The notes under the pieces: generated by a model
Databases searched by the model: none
Seen by the model: the letters and a program-made list of their open reading frames with translations, nothing else
What the model was told of the DNA's origin: nothing
Part shown: positions 28,174-39,395 of the stretch, one piece after another
How positions within the stretch are numbered: position 1 is the stretch's first letter
How the letters are laid out: each line of letters begins with the position of its first letter
Program-made: the position numbers and the translations under genes
Source of the DNA: Solwaraspora sp. WMMA2065
GTDB taxonomy: Bacteria; Actinomycetota; Actinomycetes; Mycobacteriales; Micromonosporaceae
DNA length: 64,000 nt
Reading direction: 5' to 3'
Assembly (NCBI RefSeq): GCF_030345075.1
Contig: NZ_CP128361.1
Location: 1,178,001 to 1,242,000 of the forward strand

Positions 28174-30954
28174 TCAGCGCAGCGGTAGTTCCTTGAGCTG
28201 CCGGCGGGAGGTGATCCCGAGCTTACGGAAGATGCTGCGCAGGTGGGCTTCGATCGTGCGAGGGCTCAGGAACAACTGTGCGCCAATCTCCCGGGAGGTG
28301 GCCCCGGTGGCGACCAATCGGGCGATGTGCAGCTCGTGGGTGGTGAGGGCGTGGGCCGGCTGGGTGGTGCGTTTGCGCGGGTGCTCACCGGTGGCGCGTA
28401 GCTCGCGGGCCGCTCGCTCGGCGAACGCTTCCACACCCATCTCCGACAGCAGTTGGTGGGCGGTGCGGAGTCTCTTGCGCGCGTCCTGGCGGCGGCCTTC
28501 GCGGCGCAGCCACTCGCCGTAGACGAGGTGAGCACGAGCCGTGTCGCTGGCCATCCGGGACTTTTCGAGCCGTTCGATCGCCTCGCGGTAGTTCTTCTCG
28601 GCATCGGGCCCGGTGCTGGCCAGCGCTCGTGAGCGCGCGGCCAGGCCGAGCGCCCATGAGGTGCCGTACGCATCCGCGCGTGAACTGAGCTGCTCCAGTG
28701 CGAGCGCCGCTCGTTCCGGTTCGCCGGCACGGACAGAAGCCTCGATGAGCTCGGGTAGGCCCGCGCTGCTGATCGACTGTTCGTCGGACCTGCACGCCCT
28801 CGCCGCAGCTTCCTGCGCGACCGAATAGTTGCCTAAGCCGTTGTGGAGCACCGCCATCGCGTACCGGGCGAGGGAGACCTCCACGCCCTCGTCGGGGTAG
28901 GTGCCATCGCTGGCTATGATGGCGTTGAGCGCGGTGGTCTCGGCCTGGTCGCCACGCCAGGCGTTGAGAATGACGCGACCATGGCGCAACGGCACGCCCC
29001 CGGTCGCCTGTGTGATCACTGTGGCCTCGGCCGCCAGCTCGTCAGCGTGGGCGAGATCGCCCATCAGGACCAACGTGATGGACAGGAAGTTCAGTGCGGC
29101 GGGGAGCGTCGCCAGCGCGCCGGCCTCACGAGCGAGCTGGACGTTGCGGCTGGCCAGCACATAGAGCAGCTCGTCGTCGAGGACCGTCACGGCGTTGCGG
29201 CCGGCCAGCCACAGCCAACGGTCGCTCTGGCTGGACTGCACAGATTCCGCCTGCGGGCAGTCGCGGAACGCTGCCAGTGCGAGCTGCAGCCGGGGCGCTC
29301 CTGCCGGATGTCCCCTTGTCAGGGTCGTCGCGAGCCCGTCGAGGAGTAGGTCTACCGGTCGCGGCGGCACCTCGGGCGCCGGGGCGGCCAGGGCCGCTTC
29401 GGCGATGCGTACCGCGTCGCCCCCGCCATTGATGATCGCCGCGTCCAGCGCATGTAGGTAGGTCTCGCGGGACAACGCGGCGTCCAACGGGGCGAACGCC
29501 TTGGCAGCATCCATCAGCATGTCCGGCACCTCGGTGCCGCGGTTCAGGTGGAACACGATCTGGGCTCGCAGCAGGTCGAGATGCGCGCGTTGCAGGGGAG
29601 CCAGCGGCCCGAGTGGCGCCGTCGTGAGCAGTTCCAGCGCGCTTTCGGAGGCGCCGGCTTCGTGCTTGGCGCGGGCGGCTTCCAGCGCCCGCCGGGCTCG
29701 GGTGGCGTGATCGGGAGTGAGGGTTGCCGCGTGCTGCAGGAACGCGGCTGCGGCGGCCAGCCCACCGCGGGCCCGCGCCCGGTCGGCTGATTGCTCAAGT
29801 TCGGCAGCGGCGTCCTCGTCGGTGCCCAAGATCGATTGTGCGCGGTGCCAGGCGCGCCGGTCCGGGTCGGTCTGCGGGTCGATGGCGGCGGCCAGAGCGC
29901 CGTGGGCGCGGCGGTGGTCGGGTGGCGTGGCGGCCCGGTAGACCGCCGAACGCGCCAACGGATGACAGAACCGCACCCGGATATCGATCTCGAGTAGCCC
30001 GACGGCTTCGGCTGCCTCGACCGCTTCGAGGGCGATGCCTAGCTCGGCGGCGGCGCGCCACAGCAGCGCCACGTCGCCGGTTGGCTCGGTGGCGGCGACC
30101 AGCAGTAGCAGCTGGGTGTCGGGGGGCAAGCTGCCGCTGCGGCGCCGGAATGCGTCCTCGACGCGGTGCGGAACGCTGAGGGTGTCGGGCAGCTCGAACC
30201 CGCCGGCCAGCTGTGTGGGACGGGTACTGCGGGGCAGCTCCAGCAGCGCCAGCGGGTTGCCGCGTGCCTCGGCGATGATCCGGTCGCGTACTCCAGCGTC
30301 GAGCGGTGCGTGGACGGCGGAGGCCAGCAGCGCTCCGGCGTCGGTGTCGTTGAGGCCGTCCAGCCGTAGCTCCGGCAGCTCGGCGAACGTGGTGACAGCG
30401 CTGTCGCCGACATCGCGCAGCGCGAAGAGTAAGGCGATTCGTTCGGCGGCGACTCGGCGTGCCACGAACGCCAGGATCTGCGCGGAGGCCTCGTCCAGCC
30501 ATTGAGCGTCGTCGACGAGGCACAGCAGCGGCTGTTCCTCGGCGATCTCGGCCAGCAGGTTGAGGGTGGCCAGCCCGACCAGGAACCGGTCCGGTGCCGC
30601 TCCGGCGCGTAAGCCGAACGCTACGCCGAGGGCAGCCTGCTGCGGCTCGGGCAGCGCATCCGCGTGGTCCAGCAGCGGCGCGCACAGCTGGTGCAGACCG
30701 GCGAACGCGAACTGGTTCTCGGACTCCGCTCCGACCGAGTGTTCGACCCGGAACCCCGACGGAGATGCGGTATCGCGGGCGTGCTCCAGGATCGCGGTCT
30801 TTCCGATGCCCGCTTCCCCGCGCACCACGAGCGCCCCGCTGCGTCCGGCCTGTGCCTGGGCGAGTAGGTGTTCGACGGCGACGCGGTCTGCGCGCCGGCC
30901 CAGAAGGTTCGCCAGTTCGTTCTCACCTGAGTCCGTCGGCACCCGTACAACCAA
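28174..30954 (-). CDS. Large ATP-binding LuxR-family (LAL) transcriptional regulator
   Basis: A 926-residue STAND-type regulator. The N-terminal NTPase has Walker A VVRGEAGIGKTAILEHA (~43-59) and Walker B LLCLVDDAQWLDEASAQ (~143); ELPRSTRPTQLAGGFELPDT belongs to the sensor region. The middle (~350-800) is helical, TPR-like. The C-terminal LuxR helix-turn-helix is HIARLVATGATSREIGAQLF, then LSPRTIEAHLRSIFRKLGI. LALs usually activate neighbouring catabolic or secondary-metabolite genes. Its only non-mobile neighbours are the two redox/hydrolase cassettes, each preceded by an ABC remnant with a shared leader, so these are possible targets (inference). Confidence 0.92.
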   Translation of the reverse strand: MVVRVPTDSGENELANLLGRRADRVAVEHLLAQAQAGRSGALVVRGEAGIGKTAILEHARDTASPSGFRVEHSVGAESENQFAFAGLHQLCAPLLDHADALPEPQQAALGVAFGLRAGAAPDRFLVGLATLNLLAEIAEEQPLLCLVDDAQWLDEASAQILAFVARRVAAERIALLFALRDVGDSAVTTFAELPELRLDGLNDTDAGALLASAVHAPLDAGVRDRIIAEARGNPLALLELPRSTRPTQLAGGFELPDTLSVPHRVEDAFRRRSGSLPPDTQLLLLVAATEPTGDVALLWRAAAELGIALEAVEAAEAVGLLEIDIRVRFCHPLARSAVYRAATPPDHRRAHGALAAAIDPQTDPDRRAWHRAQSILGTDEDAAAELEQSADRARARGGLAAAAAFLQHAATLTPDHATRARRALEAARAKHEAGASESALELLTTAPLGPLAPLQRAHLDLLRAQIVFHLNRGTEVPDMLMDAAKAFAPLDAALSRETYLHALDAAIINGGGDAVRIAEAALAAPAPEVPPRPVDLLLDGLATTLTRGHPAGAPRLQLALAAFRDCPQAESVQSSQSDRWLWLAGRNAVTVLDDELLYVLASRNVQLAREAGALATLPAALNFLSITLVLMGDLAHADELAAEATVITQATGGVPLRHGRVILNAWRGDQAETTALNAIIASDGTYPDEGVEVSLARYAMAVLHNGLGNYSVAQEAAARACRSDEQSISSAGLPELIEASVRAGEPERAALALEQLSSRADAYGTSWALGLAARSRALASTGPDAEKNYREAIERLEKSRMASDTARAHLVYGEWLRREGRRQDARKRLRTAHQLLSEMGVEAFAERAARELRATGEHPRKRTTQPAHALTTHELHIARLVATGATSREIGAQLFLSPRTIEAHLRSIFRKLGITSRRQLKELPLR

Positions 30955-31136
30955 CTTAGAACGTAGGCGATTATCACCGATGCGTACCGCAGCCGCCAGT
31001 GTGGGGTCTCAACCGTGGCCGGCACGTCCGCCGACGCCGTTGTTGGTCCCGGTACGCCGCGGGCAGCGACCATCGACCTCGCGCACGGTGACGACCGGCG
31101 AAGGCATCAGGGGCTACTACGGCAGCCCGCCAGTTG

Positions 31137-32068
31137 CTAGTTGACCAGGGCGTATTCGCGGTTGAGGCGGGCGAGTTGGTGGTGCCAGCAGGTGCGGGTC
31201 TGGTGGCGTCGTCGCCAGGTGAACCAGTCGATGGCGTGGTCGGGTGGTTGTGGGTGGTGGAGGGTGCGGGCCTGGCACTGGTCCAGGCCGAGGTGGTCCT
31301 TGCCCAACTCGAAGCATTTCTCGACCGGCCACCGCAGGCCGGCGGCGCGGACCAGCCGCGACACGACCGCCGGCTGCTCTCGGGCACGTGGCAGTAGTGC
31401 ATCGCCAGTTCCCCGGTGGCCAGGTGACGGCGCACGAGGAGGTGGTGCCGGGGTGAGGCGGTGGCGATCCACGCCCACGCGTACCAGCGATGTCCCTTCG
31501 ACCCGGCGTCGGCCGAGCGGACATGCCAGCCGCGGCCGGACCCCGCCGCCAGTTCCGTGACGGCTTGCGCGCTGGTCAGCCGGTCACCGGACGGCATCTG
31601 GATCATGAAGGTCGAGGCGACCCGCAGCACGTACGCCTGTCCACGGGATTCGAGGAACCCCCGCGGCTCGGTGCAGTTGCCGTACACCTCGTCACCGCAG
31701 ATCACGTCGAAGGTCAGCTCGTCGGCGTACGCGTGGGTGCACAGGTCGATCGCGAGTTGGCCCTTCGTGCGGAACTCCAGCCCTGGGGTCAGCCCCGTCC
31801 GCGCGGCGGTGGCCGGGTCGGTGATCTGCTCGGTGGGGATCCACTGCCGCGCGGCGATCAGGGCGTGGCCGGTCCGTTCCCGCACATAGGCCAGGTGCAC
31901 TGTGTTGATGCCGTTGAAGACCCGACCGGCGCAGCCCATGTACTGCCGTTCACCCCGACCGTCGCCACGCCTTATGCCGAGTCGACGGTAATGCCGTGGT
32001 CGGTGCGGGATGGTCCACCTGCGGCGGCCGTTGCCGGTCGGGTCCAGGCTCATCAACGCCATGTACAC
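31137..32068 (-). pseudogene. IS701-family transposase, frameshifted and 5'-truncated
   Basis: The central part is typical of IS701: RQYMGCAGRVFNGINTVHLAYVR, HALIAARQWIPTEQITD, GLEFRTKGQLAIDL, FDVICGDEVYGNCTEPRGFLE and HRWYAWAWIATASPRHHLLVRR. Around 31395 the frame shifts and the end reads SRLVRAAGLRWPVEKCFELG, KDHLGLDQCQ, HHQLARLNREYALVN. Upstream of ~31985 the N-terminal domain is scrambled over several frames. Non-functional IS relic. Confidence 0.82.
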
Positions 32069-32100
32069 GCACTTGAGTGCGGCCTGCTCGGACGGTGACA

Positions 32101-33398
<1,298 letters not shown>

Positions 33399-33446
33399 GC
33401 GCACGGGCGAGTGACAACGCGCAAAGAGGACAGGGAAGGAACACCT

Positions 33447-34142
33447 ATGGGCGAAAAGCCGATGTCGGCACGTAACGACCTACTCATCGTCGACGACCTT
33501 ATGCTGCTCCTAATGGACGACGACGGCGCGTCGATCCAGTCGGCGGGCACCCTGTACTACACGCTTGGGGGCGCGGTGCTCACCGAGCTCGCGCTGCTCA
33601 ATCGGATTCAGACTGACGACTCCGGGGGGTTGAACGGCCCGCGGGTCACCCCGGCTGGTGAGGGTCCGCTGCCCGACCCGCTGCTGCAGTCGGCCTACGA
33701 CACCATCGCCGAGAAGACGCAGCGGGTGCAGCCGTTGCTCGTCACGCTCGGCGCCGACCTGTGGCAGGTGGTGGTCGACCGGCTCGTGGCCCGCGGCCTC
33801 CTGCGGCGTGAGGAGACGCGGGTGCTGCGCGTGTTCCGCTCCACCAGGTGGCCCGCGGCCGACGGGGAGCACGAGGCGCGGCTGCGAGCGCGGATCCGTC
33901 GGATCCTGGAGGCCGGCGAAGCTCCCGATCCCCGCACCGCTGCGATCATCGGGCTGCTCTTCGCCAGCGGCGCCATGCCCTCGCTGCGGCCCCCGTTGCC
34001 CTGGACGTCGACGACGGTGACCCGGGCCAGCGAGATCGCCTGCGGCCATTGGGGACCCGAGGCGGTCGCCATCGCGGTGACGCGCACCGCGGCGGCGATC
34101 GTCGCAGCCAGTGCTGCCGGCATGGCCACTACCAACAGGTGA
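33447..34142 (+). CDS. GPP34 (GOLPH3-like) family phosphoprotein
   Basis: 231 residues with the GPP34 pattern: NDLLIVDDLMLLLMDDDGAS near the start, YTLGGAVLTELALLNRI, a DPLLQSAYDTI helix, VVDRLVARGLLRREETRVL, FRSTRWPAADG and a hydrophobic Ala-rich C-terminus. Eukaryotic homologues bind phosphatidylinositol 4-phosphate; the bacterial ones are actinobacterial and of unknown role, perhaps membrane-associated. ATG 33447 has GGAAGGA 6-12 nt upstream; the frame is open a little further upstream. Confidence 0.9.
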   Translation: MGEKPMSARNDLLIVDDLMLLLMDDDGASIQSAGTLYYTLGGAVLTELALLNRIQTDDSGGLNGPRVTPAGEGPLPDPLLQSAYDTIAEKTQRVQPLLVTLGADLWQVVVDRLVARGLLRREETRVLRVFRSTRWPAADGEHEARLRARIRRILEAGEAPDPRTAAIIGLLFASGAMPSLRPPLPWTSTTVTRASEIACGHWGPEAVAIAVTRTAAAIVAASAAGMATTNR

Positions 34143-34168
34143 GCACCGGTTGGCGAAAGGAGCACGAA

Positions 34169-35245
34169 ATGCCCGCACTGGACCAGGCGCTCGAGTCCGA
34201 TCAGCTGCGGTCCGACCGGCTTCGGCGGCGGCGATGGCCCTGGATCGCCTCCTGCGTCGCGCTGGTGCTCGCGGTCGGTGTCGGTGTCGGTGTCGCGGTC
34301 TTCCAGTTCGGCCTGCCATGGTGGATGGGGGAGGGAGATCGCAATCACAAGTACGAAAGCGACGTCGGCTCCCAGCGTTACCAGGTCCACCTACCGCCAC
34401 AGTACGACGGCACCACCCGGTTGCCGGTGATCATGGCGATTCACGGGTGCGGGATGTCCGGGTACGGGTGGAACTCGATGAAGTTCACGACGCAGTTTAA
34501 CAATTTGGCCGACCGCGAGGGCTTCATCGTGGTCTATCCCACGCAACGCCTGTTCCGCAACGCGGTCAACTGCTGGAACTCGGCTGATCCGCGGGAGCAG
34601 CACCGCTACGACGGAGAACCCGCGCTGCTCGCAGGCGTGGCTCGGCAGGTGGTCGAAGAGTACAACGCGGATCCGGACCACGTGCACGTCGCCGGCGCGT
34701 CCTCCGGGGCGGGGACCGCCGTCATCCTCGCGGCGACCTACCCCGACGTCTTCGCGACCGCGACGTCGGTCGCCGGTGGCGAGTATGGGCTGAACCAGGT
34801 GGACCCGGACGACCCCGGTGCCACACCGCCGGACTACACCGCACGTCAGGCGTGGTCCCAGATGGGCGACCGGGCGCGGCAGGTGCCGCTGCTCGTCATC
34901 CAGGGCGAGGAGGATGACGTCGTCCCACCAATCGTCGCAACTCGCCTCGTCGAGCACTGGATCGCGGTAAGTGACCTCATTGACGACGGTCTGCTAAACG
35001 AGAGTTTGGACCTTGTCGAAGAGACGGCGACGGTGCCTGCGGAACCGGGCAGGCATGCGTACACGCGCACCACCATCAGCACGCCCGACGGCACGTCTGT
35101 CGTCGAGTCGTACCTCGTCCGCAGTATGGGGCACGTCTGGCCAGGCCCTGCCGGTGACGGCCTCTTCACCGATGGCGCCGGCCCGGACGCCAGCGCCATC
35201 GTCTGGGACTTCGTCCGACGCCACCCGAGAGGATCACCGGCGTAA
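34169..35245 (+). CDS. PHB depolymerase/feruloyl-esterase-type secreted or anchored esterase
   Basis: 358 residues. An N-terminal membrane helix (IASCVALVLAVGVGVGVAVF, ~26-45) anchors or exports it. The catalytic domain shows LPVIMAIHGCGMSGYGWN (oxyanion hole), NCWNSADP, nucleophile Ser in HVAGASSGAGTAVILAATYP, Asp in LVIQGEEDDVVPP and His in RSMGHVWPGPAG: the LpqC/PHB-depolymerase esterase family. ATG 34169 is preceded by GAAAGGAG, 6 nt upstream. It lies 26 nt behind GPP34, in a three-gene operon with the hydrolase. Substrate not readable. Confidence 0.87.
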   Translation: MPALDQALESDQLRSDRLRRRRWPWIASCVALVLAVGVGVGVAVFQFGLPWWMGEGDRNHKYESDVGSQRYQVHLPPQYDGTTRLPVIMAIHGCGMSGYGWNSMKFTTQFNNLADREGFIVVYPTQRLFRNAVNCWNSADPREQHRYDGEPALLAGVARQVVEEYNADPDHVHVAGASSGAGTAVILAATYPDVFATATSVAGGEYGLNQVDPDDPGATPPDYTARQAWSQMGDRARQVPLLVIQGEEDDVVPPIVATRLVEHWIAVSDLIDDGLLNESLDLVEETATVPAEPGRHAYTRTTISTPDGTSVVESYLVRSMGHVWPGPAGDGLFTDGAGPDASAIVWDFVRRHPRGSPA

Positions 35246-35697
35246 GTCCCAGGACCTGCCAACCGCCGTCGCGTCGGCGGGACCGCTGGGGATCCGGGCG
35301 AAGTGCTCGTCCAGGACCGACAAGGCCACGTTGCTCAGCAGCGGCGAAAGGATCGATCCCCGCGGGGTGCCGGTGTCGGTGGCTCGCGGCTGGCCGTCCT
35401 CACCGAGGATGCCAGCTTTGAGCAACGCCTTGACCAGGGCCAGGACGCGTCTGTCCGCGATCCGATCGCGCACCCGGTCCATCAGGGCCGTGTGGTCGAT
35501 CTCGTCGAAGCACGCCGTGATGTCGCCTTCCACGATCCATTCGTAGCTCTTGGACGTGAGTAGACGGGTCTTGGCGATCGCGTCATGAGCCCGGCGCATC
35601 GGGCGGAACCCGTAGGAGCGCCGGTGGAATGGAGTCGGACCGGGGCGCGGTGCCGCCTTCTCAGCCTCGATCCACCGACGCGGTTGCCGCTGAATGT
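35234..35697 (-). pseudogene. Group II reverse transcriptase fragment (RT palm part, second copy)
   Basis: Minus-strand frame starting near 35697: PRRWIEAEKA, PTPFHRRSYGFRPMRRAHDA, YEWIVEGDITACFDEIDHTA, LMDRVRDRIADRRVLALVKA, DTGTPRGSILSPLLSNVALS, VLDEHFARI, then unrelated residues to the stop at 35234. These are RT blocks 2-4 of a group II maturase; YADD and the maturase domain are lost. The cut near 35700 coincides with the IS1380 copy next to it. Confidence 0.78.
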
Positions 35698-35843
35698 TGG
35701 TTGATCATTTCTGTATTGGGTGGTGCGGCGGGCGTGAGGGAGTCGCCGATCACGTGATCGGCTTGCTCCGAGGGTGAGTGTTCGGGGTGGAACGGGATTG
35801 TGGCCTGTGGTCGGGCCGCCTGGTTTCGGCTGGTGGGGTGTGG

Positions 35844-37232
35844 TCAGCCGGGTGCCGGCTGGACGGCGGTGAACAGGTTGTCGAACGCCGCCTGCCAGGG
35901 CCAGTACTCGGGCAGGTGTAGGTGGATGGTGCGGGCCCGGTGGGCGAGGCGGGCTGCGACGGTGATGATCCGGGTCCGGATGGTGGCGGGTCTGGCGGTC
36001 GACCAGGTGCCCGCGGCGAGGTGTCCGGCGGCGCGGGTGAGGTTGTGCGTGATCGCGGCGCAGGTCAGCCAGGCGTCGTTGGCGCTGAAGTGTCCGGAGG
36101 GCAGGTGGGCGAGGGGGCCGGCGATCAGGTCGGCGTTGACCTGCTCGATGATCGCGTGTTGCCGGTGCTGGGCTTCGGCCTGTACGAGGGTGTACGGGCT
36201 GTCGGTGAACACGGCGTGGTACCGGTAGGTCGGTAGGAGTTCGTCCTGGCCGGGGATCTGTTGCGGGTCGTCGCGGCGGACGCGGCGCACGATCAGCCGG
36301 GCGGTCGCCTCGTGTCGGGTGCCGGCGAACGCGGTGTACGTGGTTTCGGCGATCTGCGCGTCGGAGATCCACCGGCCGGCGTCTTCGTCCCGGACGGCCT
36401 GCGGATAGGTGATGTCGACCCACTGGTCGGCGGCGATGCCGTCGCACGCGGCGCGGATCTTCGGGTCGATGCGGCAGGTGACCGAGAACCGCACGCCACG
36501 ACGCCGGCAGCCGCTGATCACCGTCTTGGCGTAGAACGCCGAGTCCGCTCGCACCATGATCTCCCCCGAAGCGCCGCATGCCCGGGCGGTCGTGATGGCC
36601 TCGGCGATCATGGTGGCGGCGCCCCGGGACGAGCCGGCGTTACCCGACCGCAGCCTCGTGGCGGCGATCACCGGCGCGGACAGCGGGGTGGACAGCGTCG
36701 CGACCAGGGGGTTGTAGCCGCGCAGGTAGACGTTGTAGCCGCCGACCTTGGCGTGGCCGAACCCGATGCCCTGCTTCTGCTTGCCGTACACCCGCCGCAG
36801 CATGGAGTCGATGTCCACGAAGCACAGGGTGTCGGCGCCGGTCAGGATCGGTGCCCGGCCGGTCAGACCGATCAGGGTGTCGCGGGCGGCGGCCTGTAAC
36901 TGCCGTACGTGCCCGTGGGTGAACGTACGCAGGAACGACCCGAGCGTCGACGGCGCGTACACGCTGCCGAACAGCGACCGCATGCCACCGTGCCGGGCGA
37001 TGTCGAGGTCGTCGATGCTGTCCGCGCCCGCGAGCATCCCCGCCACGACCGTGGCGACCTTCCCGGCGGGGTTCGCGCCCTTGTCCGTCGGCAGCCGCAC
37101 CCGGTCGGCGACCGCGTCATGCAGACCGGCCTGCTCGGCCAGGCGCATCACCGGAACGAGACCGGCACACGACACCAGATTCGGATCGTCGAACGTCGCG
37201 CGCACCACCGGCGCGTCCTGGCGTATTCTCAC
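35844..37232 (-). CDS. IS1380-family transposase (copy 1)
   Basis: A 462-residue DDE transposase. NLVSCAGLVPVMRLAEQAGL, VAGMLAGADSIDDLDIARHG and LGSFLRTFTHGHVRQL are the IS1380 N-terminal blocks; TLCFVDIDSMLRRVYGKQKQ has the first Asp, IMVRADSAFYAKTVISGCRR the second, and the C-terminal IEQVNADLIAGPLAHLPSGH and FSANDAWLTCAAITHNL the Glu region. It appears intact. Element ends could not be fixed: no inverted repeat was found at 35700 or 37290. It separates two RT fragments. Confidence 0.9.
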   Translation of the reverse strand: MRIRQDAPVVRATFDDPNLVSCAGLVPVMRLAEQAGLHDAVADRVRLPTDKGANPAGKVATVVAGMLAGADSIDDLDIARHGGMRSLFGSVYAPSTLGSFLRTFTHGHVRQLQAAARDTLIGLTGRAPILTGADTLCFVDIDSMLRRVYGKQKQGIGFGHAKVGGYNVYLRGYNPLVATLSTPLSAPVIAATRLRSGNAGSSRGAATMIAEAITTARACGASGEIMVRADSAFYAKTVISGCRRRGVRFSVTCRIDPKIRAACDGIAADQWVDITYPQAVRDEDAGRWISDAQIAETTYTAFAGTRHEATARLIVRRVRRDDPQQIPGQDELLPTYRYHAVFTDSPYTLVQAEAQHRQHAIIEQVNADLIAGPLAHLPSGHFSANDAWLTCAAITHNLTRAAGHLAAGTWSTARPATIRTRIITVAARLAHRARTIHLHLPEYWPWQAAFDNLFTAVQPAPG

Positions 37233-37439
37233 CTGCGAGGTGCCCTCTCGAACCGAGCGATAGAAGCGTCAGAACTCCTATCCTTCCAGTTCAGAGGGCA
37301 CTTTCTATAGCCGGGGTCCTGCCGGTCCGACCTTCATCGGTGGATCGAGGCTCAGACGGTCCGTTTCCCCAACCCGCTCCCCGAACCCAGCGTGCCGGTC
37401 GTCCCGGCACCGGGCTCTCCACAGGTGTACGGATGGGCG

Positions 37440-37716
37440 AGTTACGCCGATGCAGTTGCCGCATCCCACGGCGTGGGGATGTTCGACCCGCGATAGCGAT
37501 ATCGGGTGACCTGGACCTTGCGTTTCGTGGCCTCGAAGTTAGCCTCCGACAGAAGGTGTAGGCGCAGGCGGGCTTGCCTTCACGCGGCCGACGCTGGATG
37601 CGGAGGCCGAGAAAGTCGAAACCGCTGTCCACGTGGGTGATGTGCGTCTTCGCCTCCGACAGCCGCAGTCCCTGACCATCCAGGATCTTCGCGGTGTCGG
37701 CTTTGACCTCCCCCGT
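37440..37716 (-). pseudogene. Group II reverse transcriptase fragment (C-terminal part of RT domain)
   Basis: Minus-strand frame beginning at the IS1380 junction (37716): GEVKADTAKILDGQGLRLSE, AKTHITHVDSGFDFLGLRIQ, RRPREGKPACAYTF, the RT7/thumb region of group II RTs (to ~37540). From ~37545 a different frame reads FEATKRKVQVTRYRYRGSN and ends at ~37440, of unknown origin. With the fragment at 39396-39838 it would restore the same RT gene, interrupted by IS1380 copy 2. Confidence 0.7.
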
Positions 37717-39395
37717 TCAGAGGGGAATTGGTTGATCGAGGGTGATGAAGGAAAGGTGCACCTGACCTGCGAGGATGTGATTGTCTAGATCAAGTCCAGA
37801 GCAGAAGCGGGTGCACCTTTCCGGTGAGTAAGAGTAACGGTTGGGATCAACGGCTGGTCGTGGCCTCGGGCGGGAAGGGTTTGGTCGGTCACGCGGGTGC
37901 GGTCCTGCTGCGCCGGTGTGCGGACCGGACCGGGTTGACCGGTGGGTTGAACAAGGTGCTGCCGCGGGGGAAGGGGCCGGGCTGGTGGGATCGGGGCACG
38001 GTCCTGGTCTGCCTGGCGGTCGCGATCGTGCTCGGCGCGACGAGCATGTCCGACATCGGGCTGCTGGCGCATCAGTCTCTGGTGTTCGCCGAGCCGCCGT
38101 CGCAGGCCACTGTGCGTCGCGCCCCGGCGGGGCTGGACGAGGCCGGGCTGCGCCGCGTCGCCAAGGCACGGGCGAAGGTCCGGGCCCGGGTCTGGGATCT
38201 GCTCGCCGGTCGGCCGCAGGGTTTCCCCTGGCTTGCCGTGGCGGGCAAACTGCTGTCGGGGTGGGTGGTCATCGACCTGGACGCCACTTTGATCACCGCC
38301 CACAGCGACAAGCAGAGCGCGGCCGCGACGTTCAAGCGCGGGTTCGGGTTCCACCCGTTGGGGGCATGGTGCGCGAACACCGGCGAGAGCCTGGCCATGT
38401 TGCTGCGCCCGGGTAACGCCGGATCGAACACCATCACCGACCATATCCGGGTCCTCGGTGAGGCGATCGTCCAACTCCCCGTGAAGTACCGGCGCAGGAT
38501 CCTCGTGCGGGTCGACGGCGCTGGAGCCACCCACGACCTGCTACACCACCTGGAGCAGATGAACCGGCTGTGGCGCACGGTGCGCTTCACCGTCGGATGG
38601 ACAATCACCGACGCCGACGAGATCGCGATCGCCGCCCTGCCCGAGCGGGCCTGGGACAGCAGCCTGCGTCAGGACGGGACCGCCACCGACACCGCGCAGG
38701 TCGCCGAACTGACCGGCCTCAACACCCGCCTCGGCGGCTGGCCCGCCGGGCTGCGGCTGCTCGCGCGGCGCACCCGCCCGGCCGCCCGGCACGCCAAGAA
38801 ACTCACCGACCTGGAGAAGAAGACCGGCTGGCGGTACGCGATCGTGGCCACCAACATCGGTCGGATCGGCGGCGTGCCCGGCTCGCACCACCCGCAGTGG
38901 CTCGACGCCCCGCACCGCTCCCACGCCGGCGTGGAAGACCAGGTACGAACGAACAAGGCCATGGGCCTGCGGAACTTGCCCAGCAAGTCCTGGACCGTCA
39001 ACCGCGGCTGGATCCTCGCCGCGAACATCGCCGCCGACCTGGCCGCCTGGACCCGGCTACTCGGCCTGCACGACCAACCCGATCTCGCCCACGCCGAACC
39101 CGACACCCTGCGCTACCGGCTACTGCACCTACCCGCGAAACTCACCACCCACGCCCGCCGCCGAACACTGTCCATCCCCGACACCTGGCCCTGGGCCGAC
39201 GCGTTCCTGATCTGCTGGCAACGCCTGCACCTGCCGCTGACCACCTGACCCACCCAACCTGCCCCTACCAGCAGAAAGGCAAGCCCCGGGACCGGAGACC
39301 CGGCGCGCCCGCAGCGAGACGCGGCCGGCCCGTACACCCACAAGAGGACAAAACAGTCAAGCCGAAACGGTCAGGCAGGGACCAAACCCCTCTGA
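37717..39395 (+). mobile_element. IS1380-family element (copy 2) with imperfect terminal inverted repeats
   Basis: Left end TCAGAGGGGAATTGG (37717-37731) and right end ending CCAAACCCCTCTGA (39395) are inverted repeats with a one-base gap and one mismatch. The element is ~1679 nt with one transposase gene. It interrupts a group II reverse transcriptase between the YSDD block and the thumb. I could not see a clear target duplication. Confidence 0.65.
37824..39248 (+). CDS. IS1380-family transposase (copy 2)
   Basis: A 474-residue DDE transposase of a different IS1380 subgroup from the one at 35.8 kb. LVGHAGAVLLRRCADRTGLT, LVCLAVAIVLGATSMSDIGL, VVIDLDATLITAHSDKQSAA (first Asp), LVRVDGAGATHDLLHHLEQM (second Asp), HRSHAGVEDQVRTNKAMGL (Glu) and NIAADLAAWTRLLGLHDQ are visible. 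GTG start, upstream CACCTTTCCG. Intact in sequence. Confidence 0.92.
   Translation: MSKSNGWDQRLVVASGGKGLVGHAGAVLLRRCADRTGLTGGLNKVLPRGKGPGWWDRGTVLVCLAVAIVLGATSMSDIGLLAHQSLVFAEPPSQATVRRAPAGLDEAGLRRVAKARAKVRARVWDLLAGRPQGFPWLAVAGKLLSGWVVIDLDATLITAHSDKQSAAATFKRGFGFHPLGAWCANTGESLAMLLRPGNAGSNTITDHIRVLGEAIVQLPVKYRRRILVRVDGAGATHDLLHHLEQMNRLWRTVRFTVGWTITDADEIAIAALPERAWDSSLRQDGTATDTAQVAELTGLNTRLGGWPAGLRLLARRTRPAARHAKKLTDLEKKTGWRYAIVATNIGRIGGVPGSHHPQWLDAPHRSHAGVEDQVRTNKAMGLRNLPSKSWTVNRGWILAANIAADLAAWTRLLGLHDQPDLAHAEPDTLRYRLLHLPAKLTTHARRRTLSIPDTWPWADAFLICWQRLHLPLTT

Noticed and set aside
27900-28196. Open frame between the intron and the LAL gene
   Set aside because: No motif, no ribosome-binding site and it runs into the antisense of the LAL gene.
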